From Rhodobiaceae bacterium UBA7378 (GTDB lineage Bacteria; Pseudomonadota; Alphaproteobacteria; RS24), in assembly GCA_002469805.1 (NCBI GenBank), contig DKNW01000084.1:1-40022 (forward strand): DNA of 40,022 nt. The letters run 5' to 3'. Numbering within the stretch: the first letter of the stretch is position 1; every line of letters begins with the position of its first letter. The notes beneath the pieces were generated by a model that was given only the letters and a program-made list of their open reading frames with translations, did no database searches and had not been told where the DNA came from. Shown here in pieces: positions 1-8,179 of this stretch. Both the position numbers and the translations under genes were made by a program.

Positions 1-320
1 ACAGCATCCCAGTCTTCGTCTTTCAGCCGCAAGGCAAGATTATCGCGCGTAATGCCAGCATTATTAACCAGAATATCCAACCCACCGAGTGTCTCTTCGG
101 CTGCTGCGGCCAACGCGCCCGCGCCATCGGATGATGACAGATCGGCGACCAAAACGTCCGCCCCCTCGCCCAGTTCAGCGGCAAGTTCCTGCAACACATT
201 TTCGCGCGTTCCCGCAAGGCCAACGCGCGCGCCTGCGGCATGCAGCTGGCGCGCAATATCGCGGCCAATACCGCCCGATGCGCCAGTTATTAACGCTGTT
301 TTTCCACTTAGATCGAACAT
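1..320 (-). CDS. fabG: 3-oxoacyl-ACP reductase FabG (N-terminal part, cut by window edge)
   Basis: This is the NADPH-dependent reductase of type II fatty-acid synthesis, which reduces 3-oxoacyl-ACP to 3-hydroxyacyl-ACP in the cytosol. About 106 residues are visible. They begin MFDLSGKTALITGASGGIG, which contains the Rossmann TGxxxGIG motif, and run through a DxxxL-type ADLSS segment to the LDILVNNAG motif and ITRDNL, all typical of FabG. The catalytic Ser-Tyr-Lys part lies beyond position 1. The start ATG is 10 bases after the fabD stop, so the two genes form an operon transcribed leftwards. The acyl carrier protein gene often follows in this order but would lie outside the window. Other SDR reductases are possible in principle, but the fabD neighbour makes FabG by far the best call. 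Confidence 0.93.
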   Translation of the reverse strand, partial: MFDLSGKTALITGASGGIGRDIARQLHAAGARVGLAGTRENVLQELAAELGEGADVLVADLSSSDGAGALAAAAEETLGGLDILVNNAGITRDNLALRLKDEDWDA

Positions 321-330
321 GGTCTTCTCC

Positions 331-1272
331 CTATTTTTCTTCCAGAAACGCCCGTATCTCATCAGGTGTCGATAGCGCTGTCGCACTCAGACGCGCATCA
401 ATCCGGCGCGCCATCGTTGTCAGCACTTTGCCGCTACCCAGTTCAACCAGCTCGCCTGCGTCATTATCAGCCAGCCAGATCATTGATTCGCGCCACCGTA
501 CGCTCGCCGTCACCTGCTCAACCAGTAAACGCCGAATATCTTCTGGATCTGCAACCGGCGTGGCGCACACATTGGCGACCACCGGCACGACCGGTGGCGA
601 TATTTTCGCCGCGCTTAGTGCTTCTTGCATTTCATCTGCGGCTGGTTGCATTAAAGCGCAATGAAACGGTGCGCTAACCGGCAACTCCATGGCACGTTTA
701 GCACCGCGCGCTTTTGCCAGATCAATCGCCCGCGCCACAGCCGCCGCATGGCCCGACACTACCACCTGCCCCACCGCATTATCGTTAGCAGCGGCGCAAA
801 TTTCATCGCCTTTTCCAGCTTCAGCCGCAACTTCCACCACGGTCTCAAATTCGAGGCCCAAAAGTGCCGCCATAGCCCCAACGCCCACAGGCACCGCGCG
901 TTGCATCGCTTGTCCACGCAATTTCAACAAGCGCGCCGTATCCGCCAAGTCCAAGGCGCCCGCGCTTGTCAAAGCTGAGTATTCGCCAAGGCTATGTCCA
1001 GCGACATAAGCAGCGTTTTTTACCAAATCTACGCCATTTGCTTCCAAAACCCGCATAACGGCGACCGAAACCGCCATCAGCGCGGGTTGAGCATTTTCGG
1101 TGAGTGTCAGCTCGCTTTCCGGCCCTTCCCACATGAGATGCGACAGCTTTTGGTCAAGCGCGTCGTCGACAGCCGCAAACACGGCACGCGCTTCGGCAAA
1201 TTCCTCTACCAACGCCCGCCCCATGCCAACCGCCTGACTGCCCTGCCCTGGAAAAACAAATGCGCGCGCCAT
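331..1272 (-). CDS. fabD: Malonyl-CoA:ACP transacylase FabD
   Basis: This enzyme moves malonyl groups from CoA to acyl carrier protein to feed fatty-acid elongation. The protein has 313 residues, the usual FabD length. It opens MARAFVFPGQGSQ, the family N-terminal signature. The nucleophile motif GHSLGEYSA places the active serine at about residue 94, RGQAMQ supplies the substrate arginine, and APFHCALM supplies the histidine at about residue 204. The start was set at 1272 rather than the in-frame ATG six codons upstream, because GGGAGG sits at ribosome-binding distance from 1272 and the family signature starts there. The gene is the first visible one of a leftward operon with fabG and is divergent from rpsF. 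Confidence 0.96.
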   Translation of the reverse strand: MARAFVFPGQGSQAVGMGRALVEEFAEARAVFAAVDDALDQKLSHLMWEGPESELTLTENAQPALMAVSVAVMRVLEANGVDLVKNAAYVAGHSLGEYSALTSAGALDLADTARLLKLRGQAMQRAVPVGVGAMAALLGLEFETVVEVAAEAGKGDEICAAANDNAVGQVVVSGHAAAVARAIDLAKARGAKRAMELPVSAPFHCALMQPAADEMQEALSAAKISPPVVPVVANVCATPVADPEDIRRLLVEQVTASVRWRESMIWLADNDAGELVELGSGKVLTTMARRIDARLSATALSTPDEIRAFLEEK

Positions 1273-1355
1273 GCCAACCCTCCCGGTCATAGGTGCAGGC
1301 CTAATATGGCCTAATGCACCATGCTAACCCCAGTCTTTACAGCCGGAATTCGGGC

Positions 1356-1384
1356 TTGCCAAGCATTTGTTATCGGTGTACATC
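1356..1384 (+). promoter_or_regulatory. Candidate sigma-70-type promoter of the rpsF operon
   Basis: A TTGCCA (-35) and TACATC (-10) pair with a 17-base spacer lies in the 267-base divergent gap between fabD and rpsF. It would give a leader of roughly 150 bases. The leader is GC-rich with short self-complementary runs (for example CCGGGC with GCTCGG near 1490-1512) and ends with the ribosome-binding site GAGAGG just before the rpsF ATG. Many bacteria carry an S6:S18-binding regulatory structure in this leader. A CCGAAG is present near 1515, but I could not fold it reliably, so that possibility is only noted. Confidence 0.35.
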
Positions 1385-1539
1385 GCTGATTATTGAATTT
1401 CGGCTGGGGGCTGAACGGATCGTCCGCCATGGTGGTGGGCAGGTTTTACCGGGATCCCGTGTCTCCGCTCTCGCGTTACTTGTGGGCCTCTCCGGGCTCG
1501 CTAGGGGCTCGGCGCCGAAGCAGACGAAGGAGAGAGGTT

Positions 1540-1920
1540 ATGGCTCTATACGAGCATATTTTCATCGCGCGTCAGGATATTTCGTCCCAGCAGGTCGAAG
1601 GTCTGACCGACATGATCACGGCTGTGCTTGAAGAAAATGGCGGCAAAATCACCAAACAGGAATATTGGGGCATCAAATCGCTGGCCTATCGGGTGAAGAA
1701 AAACCGCAAAGGGCATTATTCCTTGCTGAATATTGATGCCGAACATGGGGCAATTTCCGAAATGGAACGCCGCATCAGCCTGAATGATGACATTATCCGC
1801 TTTATGACCCTGCGGGTAGACGAACACGAAGTTGAAGAATCTGTTCAGCTGCGTAACAAAAACCGTGACGATCGCCGCCCACGCCGCGATAGCAACTCAG
1901 CCGAGGAGAGCCGCACATGA
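1540..1920 (+). CDS. rpsF: 30S ribosomal protein S6
   Basis: S6 is a small-subunit protein that binds 16S rRNA of the central domain as a dimer with S18. The 126-residue protein begins MALYEHIFIARQDIS and contains the conserved stretches EYWGIKSLAYRVKKNRKGHY and MERRISLNDDIIRFMTLRVD. It ends in a charged, arginine-rich tail. An open frame extends upstream to 1393, but that part is unlike S6 and the ATG at 1540 has GAGAGG directly ahead of it. The stop overlaps the rpsR start (ATGA), so the two partners are translationally coupled. Confidence 0.97.
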   Translation: MALYEHIFIARQDISSQQVEGLTDMITAVLEENGGKITKQEYWGIKSLAYRVKKNRKGHYSLLNIDAEHGAISEMERRISLNDDIIRFMTLRVDEHEVEESVQLRNKNRDDRRPRRDSNSAEESRT

Positions 1921-2153
1921 GCCAGGGACGCCGCCCTTTTGGTCGCCGCCGCAAGTCATGCCCGTTTTCAGGGGCGAATGCGCCGGTCATCGATTACAAA
2001 GACACACGCTTATTGCAGCGCTATGTGTCAGAGCGAGGCAAAATTGTGCCACGCCGTATCACTGCTGTTTCTGCGAAAAAGCAACGCGAACTGGCGCGGG
2101 CTATCAAACGCGCGCGCTATCTGGCGCTGATGCCTTACGCCATCGATCAATAG
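1917..2153 (+). CDS. rpsR: 30S ribosomal protein S18
   Basis: S18 is the partner of S6 on the platform of the small subunit. It has 78 residues and is strongly basic, with the family signature CPFSGANAPVIDYKDTRLL followed by RYVSERGKIVPRRITAVSAKKQRELARAIKRARYLALMPY. Length and composition are normal. The start overlaps the rpsF stop by four bases. Confidence 0.98.
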   Translation: MSQGRRPFGRRRKSCPFSGANAPVIDYKDTRLLQRYVSERGKIVPRRITAVSAKKQRELARAIKRARYLALMPYAIDQ

Positions 2154-2195
2154 GCCCATGGTGGACCTCGCAACGACTCGAGGCGGGATAGTCCT

Positions 2196-3149
2196 ATGAC
2201 ACACGCCATGGCATTAAGAGTTTGTTTTGCCGCCATTATAACCTGCGGTCTGCTTGCGGCTATCGTTACACTGCCATTTGCAGCGTTGCCGGTCGCCTAT
2301 ATCGGATTAACCTTGGGTCTCACTGCCGCCGCCGTAACTGCGGCACTGGCATCTGCCTTGCTCGGCGTGCTTGCTGGGTTTGGAACGAGCCTAAGTTTCG
2401 TTATCAGCTTTGGCGTTCCGATTTTATGGCTCATCCGGCTGGCACTATTATCGCGCCGTCCCGATGCTGATGGTGCATATGAATTTTTCCCGAGCGCCCT
2501 GATTATTGTGCAGGCCGTTATCATCAGTGCGGCGCTGGCTAGCGTCGTTTTTCTAGCAAATATCGGCGCCGATCAAGGACTGCCGGGCGTTTTCGCCCAA
2601 AGCCTCCAGCAAGCCCCGCAAATAGCGGCATTAATTCGCACTGTTTACGGTCCCGATACCGACCTGCTTGGTGTTGCCAATATTATTTTGATAACGGGGT
2701 TCGCCAGCTGGCCGCTTATTTTGCTGGGCACGCTGCAATCAGCGCAGATGCTGGCGCAATATACCGGCACTAATCTGCGACCCGCAGAAACACATGACCG
2801 CCTCGCCATGCCGGTTTGGTTTGATTTTGCGCTTGTCATTACTCTACTTGGCACATGGGTCACGGCTGGTTGGGTGAGCACGCTTTTGGCTGTGTTTGCT
2901 GCGATTTTAACCGGTGCATATTTTCTATTGGGTTTAGCGGTTATTCATGCTATTTCCCGCGACTGGAGTGGCCGTGTCTGGTTTCTGGCAGGGCTTTATT
3001 TCCTGATTTTTGTAGTGGCCTGGGTGATCTTGCCGATCAGCCTGCTGGGTTTATTGGAGTCGCGGCTTAATCTGCGGCGTTCCGCACCACGCGAACCAAA
3101 GCCTCCGCAGGCGCCGCCAAAATCGGATGACGATGAGGAGAACAGTTGA
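2196..3149 (+). CDS. DUF2232 family membrane protein
   Basis: This is a 317-residue polytopic inner-membrane protein of unknown biochemical role. I recognise it as DUF2232 from its position between rpsR and rplI, which is usual in alphaproteobacteria, and from its all-hydrophobic layout. About eight membrane segments can be seen: two or three small-residue-rich helices in residues 1-90, one near 105-125, one near 160-180, and three near 205-290. A basic-acidic proline-rich tail ends in DDDEENS. The stop overlaps the first base of the rplI ATG, so the gene is co-translated with the ribosomal proteins. Nothing in the sequence reveals a catalytic site. A link to translation or envelope homeostasis is only suggested by context. 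Confidence 0.85.
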   Translation: MTHAMALRVCFAAIITCGLLAAIVTLPFAALPVAYIGLTLGLTAAAVTAALASALLGVLAGFGTSLSFVISFGVPILWLIRLALLSRRPDADGAYEFFPSALIIVQAVIISAALASVVFLANIGADQGLPGVFAQSLQQAPQIAALIRTVYGPDTDLLGVANIILITGFASWPLILLGTLQSAQMLAQYTGTNLRPAETHDRLAMPVWFDFALVITLLGTWVTAGWVSTLLAVFAAILTGAYFLLGLAVIHAISRDWSGRVWFLAGLYFLIFVVAWVILPISLLGLLESRLNLRRSAPREPKPPQAPPKSDDDEENS

Positions 3150-3862
3150 TGCAGATCGTACTACTAGAGCGCATCTCAAAGCTTGGGCAAATGGGCGATG
3201 TCGTAAATGTCAAAGACGGCTACGCGCGTAATTTCTTGCTACCGCAAGGCAAAGCCCTCCGCGCGAACAAGGCAAATCTTGAACGCTTCGAAAGCGAGCG
3301 TGCACAACTTGAAGCCCGTAATCTCGATCGTAAAAACGACGCTGAAGCCGTTAACACCAAGCTGAACGATAAAACTTTCGTCATTATCCGGCAGTCAGGC
3401 GATACCGGCCAACTTTATGGCTCGGTAACGACACGCGATATTGCCAGCCAGTTGTCCGATGAAGGCTTTAGCGTCGAGAAAAACCAGATTACGCTGGAAA
3501 TACCGATCAAAAACCTCGGCCTGCACAAAGTCAGCGTGATGTTGCATCCCGAAGTGACAAGCACTGTGATTGTTAACGTGGCCCGTACCGAGGAAGAAGC
3601 CGAGCGCCAAGCCGCTGGCGAAGATGTTACATCCGAGCACCAGGCCGATGCGGAAGAAATTAACCCCGATGTAGAAGAAATCTTTGAAGAAGGCGTTGAG
3701 GTCGAGTTGAGCGAAGCCGAGGCAGAGGTAGAAGCTACAACTGAAGCAGTTGAAGACGTGGTCGCCGCAGATGATTCGGCCCCCGATGCGACGGAAGCGA
3801 TGCCAGCAGAAACTGCAGAGGCACAACCAGAAGACGAGGACGGCGACGAAACACCCGCATAA
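3149..3862 (+). CDS. rplI: 50S ribosomal protein L9 with long acidic C-terminal extension
   Basis: L9 binds 23S rRNA near the L1 stalk and supports reading-frame fidelity. Residues 1-148 form an ordinary L9: MQIVLLERISKLGQMGDVV with VKDGYARNFLLPQGKA (the rRNA-binding N-domain), a central helix, and the C-domain with GQLYGSVTTRDIA and IKNLGLHKVSVMLHPEV. Family members are usually near 150 residues. This one has 237, the extra part being a tail of about 85 residues dominated by Glu, Asp and Ala. The start was placed at the ATG at 3149, which overlaps the upstream TGA and has GAGGAG ahead of it, rather than at the adjacent TTG at 3146. It is the last gene of the ribosomal operon before an intrinsic terminator. 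Confidence 0.96.
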   Translation: MQIVLLERISKLGQMGDVVNVKDGYARNFLLPQGKALRANKANLERFESERAQLEARNLDRKNDAEAVNTKLNDKTFVIIRQSGDTGQLYGSVTTRDIASQLSDEGFSVEKNQITLEIPIKNLGLHKVSVMLHPEVTSTVIVNVARTEEEAERQAAGEDVTSEHQADAEEINPDVEEIFEEGVEVELSEAEAEVEATTEAVEDVVAADDSAPDATEAMPAETAEAQPEDEDGDETPA

Positions 3863-3887
3863 TTGCGAAGTTGTCCCCGCTGTTAAC

Positions 3888-3924
3888 AGGCCGCCTGATT
3901 TTTTCGGGCGGCCTTTGTTTTTTT
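3888..3924 (+). terminator. Rho-independent terminator after rplI
   Basis: AGGCCGCC and GGCGGCCT form a perfect 8-bp stem around an 11-base T-rich loop. A run of ten T residues interrupted by one G follows immediately. It lies 25 bases after the rplI stop and closes the rpsF-rpsR-DUF2232-rplI operon, so dnaB needs its own promoter within the next 40 bases. Confidence 0.92.
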
Positions 3925-3962
3925 GACTCGCCCCACCTTCTTCGCTTGACTAGATTGTTGCG

Positions 3963-5477
3963 ATGGATACGCCAATCGCCCAAATCGCAACACAGACAAA
4001 CCAAAACGATGCTCCGCAATTGCCCCACAATATTGAGGCTGAGCAGGGGTTGTTGGGTGCATTGCTTATCAATAATGATGCGATGGAGCAGATATCCGAT
4101 TTTCTGCTGGCACGACATTTTTTCGACCCCGTTCATGCGCGCATCTTCGAGGCCATCAGCAAGCTGGTCAACAATGGCAATCTAGCCTCGCCGGTAACAT
4201 TAAAAACTTATCTCGATCATGATGAAGGGTTAACCACACTTGGCGGTGCCGGATATCTGGCGCGTCTCGCAAGTAACGCCACAACCATCGCGAATGCCCG
4301 CCAGTATGGACGCACGATTTATGATTTGGCTGTGCGGCGCGAGCTTATCGTTGTCGGAGAAGAAATGATCGCGGACTCGTTTGAGGCTGAGATTGACCAA
4401 AACCCGGCGGGATTGATCGACCGGGCTGAGCAGTCGCTATACGAGATCGCAGAAAAAGGTGCGCATAGTTCGGGGTTTATGGCGTTTGAAGAATCGCTGG
4501 CGGGTGCCATTGAAATGGCCGAACGCGCCTATCAGCGCGAGGGCAATCTTTCCGGTATATCGACCGGCTTTAAGCATCTAGATGATATGCTGGGCGGGTT
4601 TCAAGAAAGCGATCTGGTCATTCTGGCCGGACGCCCGGGGATGGGTAAAACAGCGTTGGCCACCAATGTCGCCTTTTCCATCGCCCATGATTATTTGAAG
4701 GCACAGGTTAGCGGCAATACTGAGACAATGCCCGATGGCAGCGTGAAAGTGAGAGACGGCGGCGTCGTTGGCTTCTTTTCTTTGGAAATGTCCGCCGAAC
4801 AATTAGCAACACGGATGCTCGCCGAACAATCAGGCGTTTCGTCGTCGAATATTCGCAAAGGCGATATTCACGAAGATGAATATGGGCGTTTGGTCGCCGC
4901 CGCCCGCGACTTGAACGACGCGCCGCTATTTATTGACCATACCGGCGCAATCCCCATCGCCACGCTTGCCGCACGCGCGCGGCGGCTGAAGCGGCAACGC
5001 GGCCTTGGCTTGATCGTGGTCGACTATTTACAATTGGTGCGGGCCTCAAACCTGCGCGGCAATGACGGACGTGTGCAGGAAGTAAGCGAGATCACGCAAG
5101 GCTTGAAGGCGCTGGCCAAAGAGCTGAATGTGCCAGTGCTGGCGCTGTCGCAATTATCGCGTCAGGTCGAGGGGCGCGATGATAAGCGCCCGCTACTCTC
5201 GGACTTGCGCGAATCTGGCTCAATTGAGCAAGATGCGGATATCGTTATGTTTGTTTACCGTGAGCCATATTATCTGTTGCGCGAGAAACCCGTTGAGGGG
5301 ACAGAAGAGTTTGTCCGCTGGCAGGAGCGCATGTCGTTGGTCGACGGCACGGCAGAGGTAATTATCGGCAAAAACCGTCATGGCCCAACTGGGACGGCAA
5401 AAATGGCCTTTGAAGACCGGTTCACGCGCTTCTCCGATCTCATCGAAGATGATCATTTACCTGAGCGCTATGACTAA
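3963..5477 (+). CDS. dnaB: Replicative DNA helicase DnaB
   Basis: DnaB is the hexameric helicase that unwinds DNA at the replication fork and binds primase. The 504-residue length is normal. The N-terminal domain starts at PHNIEAEQGLLGALL, a hallmark of the family. The RecA-like motor follows with ISTGFKHLDDMLGG, the Walker A motif GRPGMGKTAL (about residue 222), GFFSLEMS, the Walker B region GLIVVDYLQL, and the segment LSQLSRQVEGRDDKRPLLSDL with SGSIEQDADIV. No intein is present. No convincing ribosome-binding site precedes the ATG, and a TAGATT box ends only six bases before it, so a leaderless message is possible. The 3' end overlaps alr. Confidence 0.97.
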   Translation: MDTPIAQIATQTNQNDAPQLPHNIEAEQGLLGALLINNDAMEQISDFLLARHFFDPVHARIFEAISKLVNNGNLASPVTLKTYLDHDEGLTTLGGAGYLARLASNATTIANARQYGRTIYDLAVRRELIVVGEEMIADSFEAEIDQNPAGLIDRAEQSLYEIAEKGAHSSGFMAFEESLAGAIEMAERAYQREGNLSGISTGFKHLDDMLGGFQESDLVILAGRPGMGKTALATNVAFSIAHDYLKAQVSGNTETMPDGSVKVRDGGVVGFFSLEMSAEQLATRMLAEQSGVSSSNIRKGDIHEDEYGRLVAAARDLNDAPLFIDHTGAIPIATLAARARRLKRQRGLGLIVVDYLQLVRASNLRGNDGRVQEVSEITQGLKALAKELNVPVLALSQLSRQVEGRDDKRPLLSDLRESGSIEQDADIVMFVYREPYYLLREKPVEGTEEFVRWQERMSLVDGTAEVIIGKNRHGPTGTAKMAFEDRFTRFSDLIEDDHLPERYD

Positions 5478-6585
5478 GGGTGGCGCCAGATCAACACGAG
5501 CGGCGCAGTTGACGGTTGATCTTGGTGCGCTGGGCGAAAACTATCAGACAATGCGTGATAAATCGGCAGGAGCCGAAACCGCGGCAGTTGTTAAAGCCGA
5601 CGCGTATGGTCTGGGGCTGGCCCATGTCGTGCCTGAATTATTAAATGCAGGCACCCGCGTGTTTTTCGTGGCGCAAGAAGAAGAAGGCCACGCCTTACGT
5701 GCCCTTACCCCCGATGCCGATATCTATGTGCTGAACGGCCTGCCTCCAGGCGCGGCCGCAGATTTCGCGGCTGCGGCTTTGCGTCCCTGCCTAATCAGTT
5801 TGGACCAGATATCGGAATGGCAGACCTTCTGCCGTACGACACAAGCCCATCCCGCATGCGTTTTCGTCGATACTGGCTTCAACCGCTTGGGTCTTGATGA
5901 AACTGACCTTCTAGCCTTGCACGCTGATCCGACACATTTTGATGGCTGGACACTGGCGCTGATCGCCAGCCACTTGGCTTGCGCGGATAACCCAGAACAC
6001 CCAATGAACCGCGCGCAACTTGAAAAGTTCCGATATGCGCGCGACTTGTTACCTCCAGCCCCCGCCTCACTTGCCAATTCCGGCGGCGTGTTGATGGGGG
6101 CTGATTTTTGTTTCGACATGACCCGCATCGGCATTAGTCTTTACGGTGGATCACCACATGCCAACCATACGACAGCACTTAGTTGCGTTGTTCGGCTTGA
6201 TGCGCCCATCCTGCAAACCCGCACACTGGGAGAAGGCGATACCGTCGGCTATGGCGCGACCTTTACCGCGGCCCATGATATGACAATTGGCATTGTCGGA
6301 CTTGGATATGGCGACGGTGTTCTGCGCAGTCTTGGTAGTCGCGACGCGGGGCTGGTGCGTGTGGCGATTGATGGACACGACGTGCCTATCGTTGGGCGCG
6401 TATCCATGGACACATTAGCCGTTGATTTGACGGATCTCGATGAGATGGCGTCGCCCGGAGACATGGTGGAGATTTTTGGCCCAAACAACCCGATCGATCG
6501 CCTCGCCACACAGGGACAAACATTGTCGTATGAGCTTCTCACAGGGCTCGGAGGCCGCTATAACCGCATATACACAGGCAACTGA
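5470..6585 (+). CDS. alr: Alanine racemase
   Basis: This PLP enzyme makes D-alanine for peptidoglycan in the cytosol. From the ATG at 5470 the protein has 371 residues, as expected. AAVVKADAYGLG carries the PLP-binding lysine at about residue 42. Downstream are VFVDTGFNRLGL, the ASHLACAD segment, GISLYGG, GYGATFTAAHDM with the second catalytic tyrosine region, and GRVSMDTLAVDLTD near the C-terminus. The open frame runs back to 5380 inside dnaB, but that extension is unlike Alr. The chosen start overlaps the dnaB stop by eight bases. The dnaB-alr pairing is common in proteobacteria. Confidence 0.96.
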   Translation: MTKGGARSTRAAQLTVDLGALGENYQTMRDKSAGAETAAVVKADAYGLGLAHVVPELLNAGTRVFFVAQEEEGHALRALTPDADIYVLNGLPPGAAADFAAAALRPCLISLDQISEWQTFCRTTQAHPACVFVDTGFNRLGLDETDLLALHADPTHFDGWTLALIASHLACADNPEHPMNRAQLEKFRYARDLLPPAPASLANSGGVLMGADFCFDMTRIGISLYGGSPHANHTTALSCVVRLDAPILQTRTLGEGDTVGYGATFTAAHDMTIGIVGLGYGDGVLRSLGSRDAGLVRVAIDGHDVPIVGRVSMDTLAVDLTDLDEMASPGDMVEIFGPNNPIDRLATQGQTLSYELLTGLGGRYNRIYTGN

Positions 6586-6614
6586 CCTTTTTGGGTCATG
6601 ATACGGAGTTCGAT

Positions 6615-7388
6615 GTGCAAGCGATCGCAACCATAGGCCGGTTTTTTCTCGGGTTCTTCAGTCAAACAGGGCTGTTAACCCTCTTCATTTTCCAAGCCGT
6701 CAAAGCACTGGTCACGCCGCCCATCTATATGCGGCTGATCGGGCAGCAGATCATGCGCATCGGCTATTATTCACTGCCGGTGGTTGCGCTCACTTCATTT
6801 TTCACCGGCGGTGCGCTGGCCATACAAATTTATTATGGTGGGAACCAGTTTAATTCCGAAGCCATTGTTTCAAGCATTGTCGCGCTGGGTATTACCCGCG
6901 AATTGGGGCCGGTGTTGGGGGGGCTTATGGTGGCGGGCCGCGTGAGCGCGGCTATTGCAGCGGAAATCGGCACCATGCGGGTGACCGAACAAATCGACGC
7001 GCTAACCACCTTATCAACCGACCCGTTCAAATATCTGGTAGCTCCGCGTGTGATTGCGGCGACTTTATGCATGCCCGTGCTGGCCCTAATAGCCGATATT
7101 ATCGGCGTGCTGGGCGGCTTCATTGTCGGCACACAATCATTTGGTTTCAACGCCGCAATTTACGTGCAGCAGACGGTAAACTTTCTGCAGCCTGATGATG
7201 TCACCTCCGGGCTGATCAAAGCGGCCGTGTTTGGCTTTATCATCGCAATCATGGGGTGCTATCACGGCTATAACAGTAAAGGCGGCGCACAAGGCGTGGG
7301 TCGCGCGACAACAAACGCCGTTGTCGCATCTTCTATTTTGATCTTGGCAGCAAATTATTTGATGACCTCGCTCCTGTTCTCTGCATGA
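6615..7388 (+). CDS. mlaE: MlaE-family ABC transporter permease
   Basis: This is the inner-membrane permease of the Mla-type phospholipid transporter that maintains outer-membrane lipid asymmetry. Five or six hydrophobic segments are visible, as is the signature ELGPVLGGLMVAGRVSAAIAAEIGTM continuing into RVTEQIDALTTL. The chosen GTG start at 6615 has GGAG six bases upstream and gives 257 residues, the usual size. The open frame also permits a TTG at 6591 without a clear ribosome-binding site. The stop overlaps the mlaF ATG by four bases. The substrate-binding MlaD gene does not follow, so it must be elsewhere if the system is complete. Confidence 0.9.
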   Translation: MQAIATIGRFFLGFFSQTGLLTLFIFQAVKALVTPPIYMRLIGQQIMRIGYYSLPVVALTSFFTGGALAIQIYYGGNQFNSEAIVSSIVALGITRELGPVLGGLMVAGRVSAAIAAEIGTMRVTEQIDALTTLSTDPFKYLVAPRVIAATLCMPVLALIADIIGVLGGFIVGTQSFGFNAAIYVQQTVNFLQPDDVTSGLIKAAVFGFIIAIMGCYHGYNSKGGAQGVGRATTNAVVASSILILAANYLMTSLLFSA

Positions 7389-8179
7389 CTGGCATGATCA
7401 CACTCACCGGCGTCACCAAAGCCTTTGGCACCAAGGAGGTGCTAAAGGGCGTCGACCTCGACATCCCCAAAGGACAATCGGTGGTTGTGATTGGCGGCTC
7501 GGGAAGTGGCAAATCGGTCATGCTGAAATCCATTTTAGGTCTGCTAACCCCGGATGCTGGCACGATCCATATTGACGGCATGCAGACGGTCGGCTTATCG
7601 CGTACCGAGCGAGCACCTATCGATGCGAAAATGGGCATGTTGTTCCAGAACGGCGCACTGTTTGATAGCCTTCCCGTCTGGCGTAATGTGGCGTTTCGGG
7701 GCTTGCAAGATAAAACCCTAGAAATGGACGCGGCGCGCGACGTGGCGGCTGCGAGCCTTGCGCAGGTTGGTCTGGGTAGCGAATTATTGGACCTTTCACC
7801 CTCATCGCTTTCTGGCGGCATGCAAAAACGCGTTGGCCTGGCCCGCGCCATTGCCTCAAAGCCCGATATTATTTTTTTTGACGAACCAACAACAGGCCTC
7901 GATCCTATCATGACGGATGTTATCAATCATCTGATTAGGGATTGCGTTCGCGATCTGGGCGCGACCACGCTCACCATCACCCATGACATGACCAGCGTGC
8001 GGGCGATCGCCGATAAAACTGCGCTGTTATATCAGGGGCGCATTATTTGGCAGGGAACTACGAGCGAACTGGAAAAATCAGACGACCCCTTCCTCAACCA
8101 GTTCATCAACGGGCTGGCGCACGGCCCAATTGAAGTGGAAGGGCAGACATTGGATGTCGCCGCTGGCGGAGGTGCTTAG
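7385..8179 (+). CDS. mlaF: MlaF-family ABC transporter ATP-binding protein
   Basis: This is the ATPase partner of MlaE, on the cytosolic face of the inner membrane. The 264-residue protein has Walker A GGSGSGKS (about residue 39), a Q-loop at MLFQNGALFDSLPVW that is typical of the MlaF/Ttg2A group, the signature LSGGMQKRVGLARAI, and Walker B IIFFDEPTTGLDP, with the switch histidine in TITHDM. It overlaps mlaE by four bases and radA by one, implying one transcript. The RBS-poor overlaps suggest coupled translation. Confidence 0.93.
   Translation: MTGMITLTGVTKAFGTKEVLKGVDLDIPKGQSVVVIGGSGSGKSVMLKSILGLLTPDAGTIHIDGMQTVGLSRTERAPIDAKMGMLFQNGALFDSLPVWRNVAFRGLQDKTLEMDAARDVAAASLAQVGLGSELLDLSPSSLSGGMQKRVGLARAIASKPDIIFFDEPTTGLDPIMTDVINHLIRDCVRDLGATTLTITHDMTSVRAIADKTALLYQGRIIWQGTTSELEKSDDPFLNQFINGLAHGPIEVEGQTLDVAAGGGA

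Noticed and set aside
1393..1539. Upstream in-frame extension of rpsF
   Set aside because: The extra residues are unlike S6, and GAGAGG precedes the ATG at 1540. The stretch is better read as an untranslated leader.
3923..3956. TTGACT and TAGATT as a dnaB promoter
   Set aside because: The spacing of 22 bases is too long for a sigma-70 promoter. A -35 at normal distance is not recognisable, so it was left out as a feature.
5380..5469. Longer alr start inside dnaB
   Set aside because: The added residues are a frame shadow of dnaB. The ATG at 5470 gives normal Alr length and a coupled overlap.
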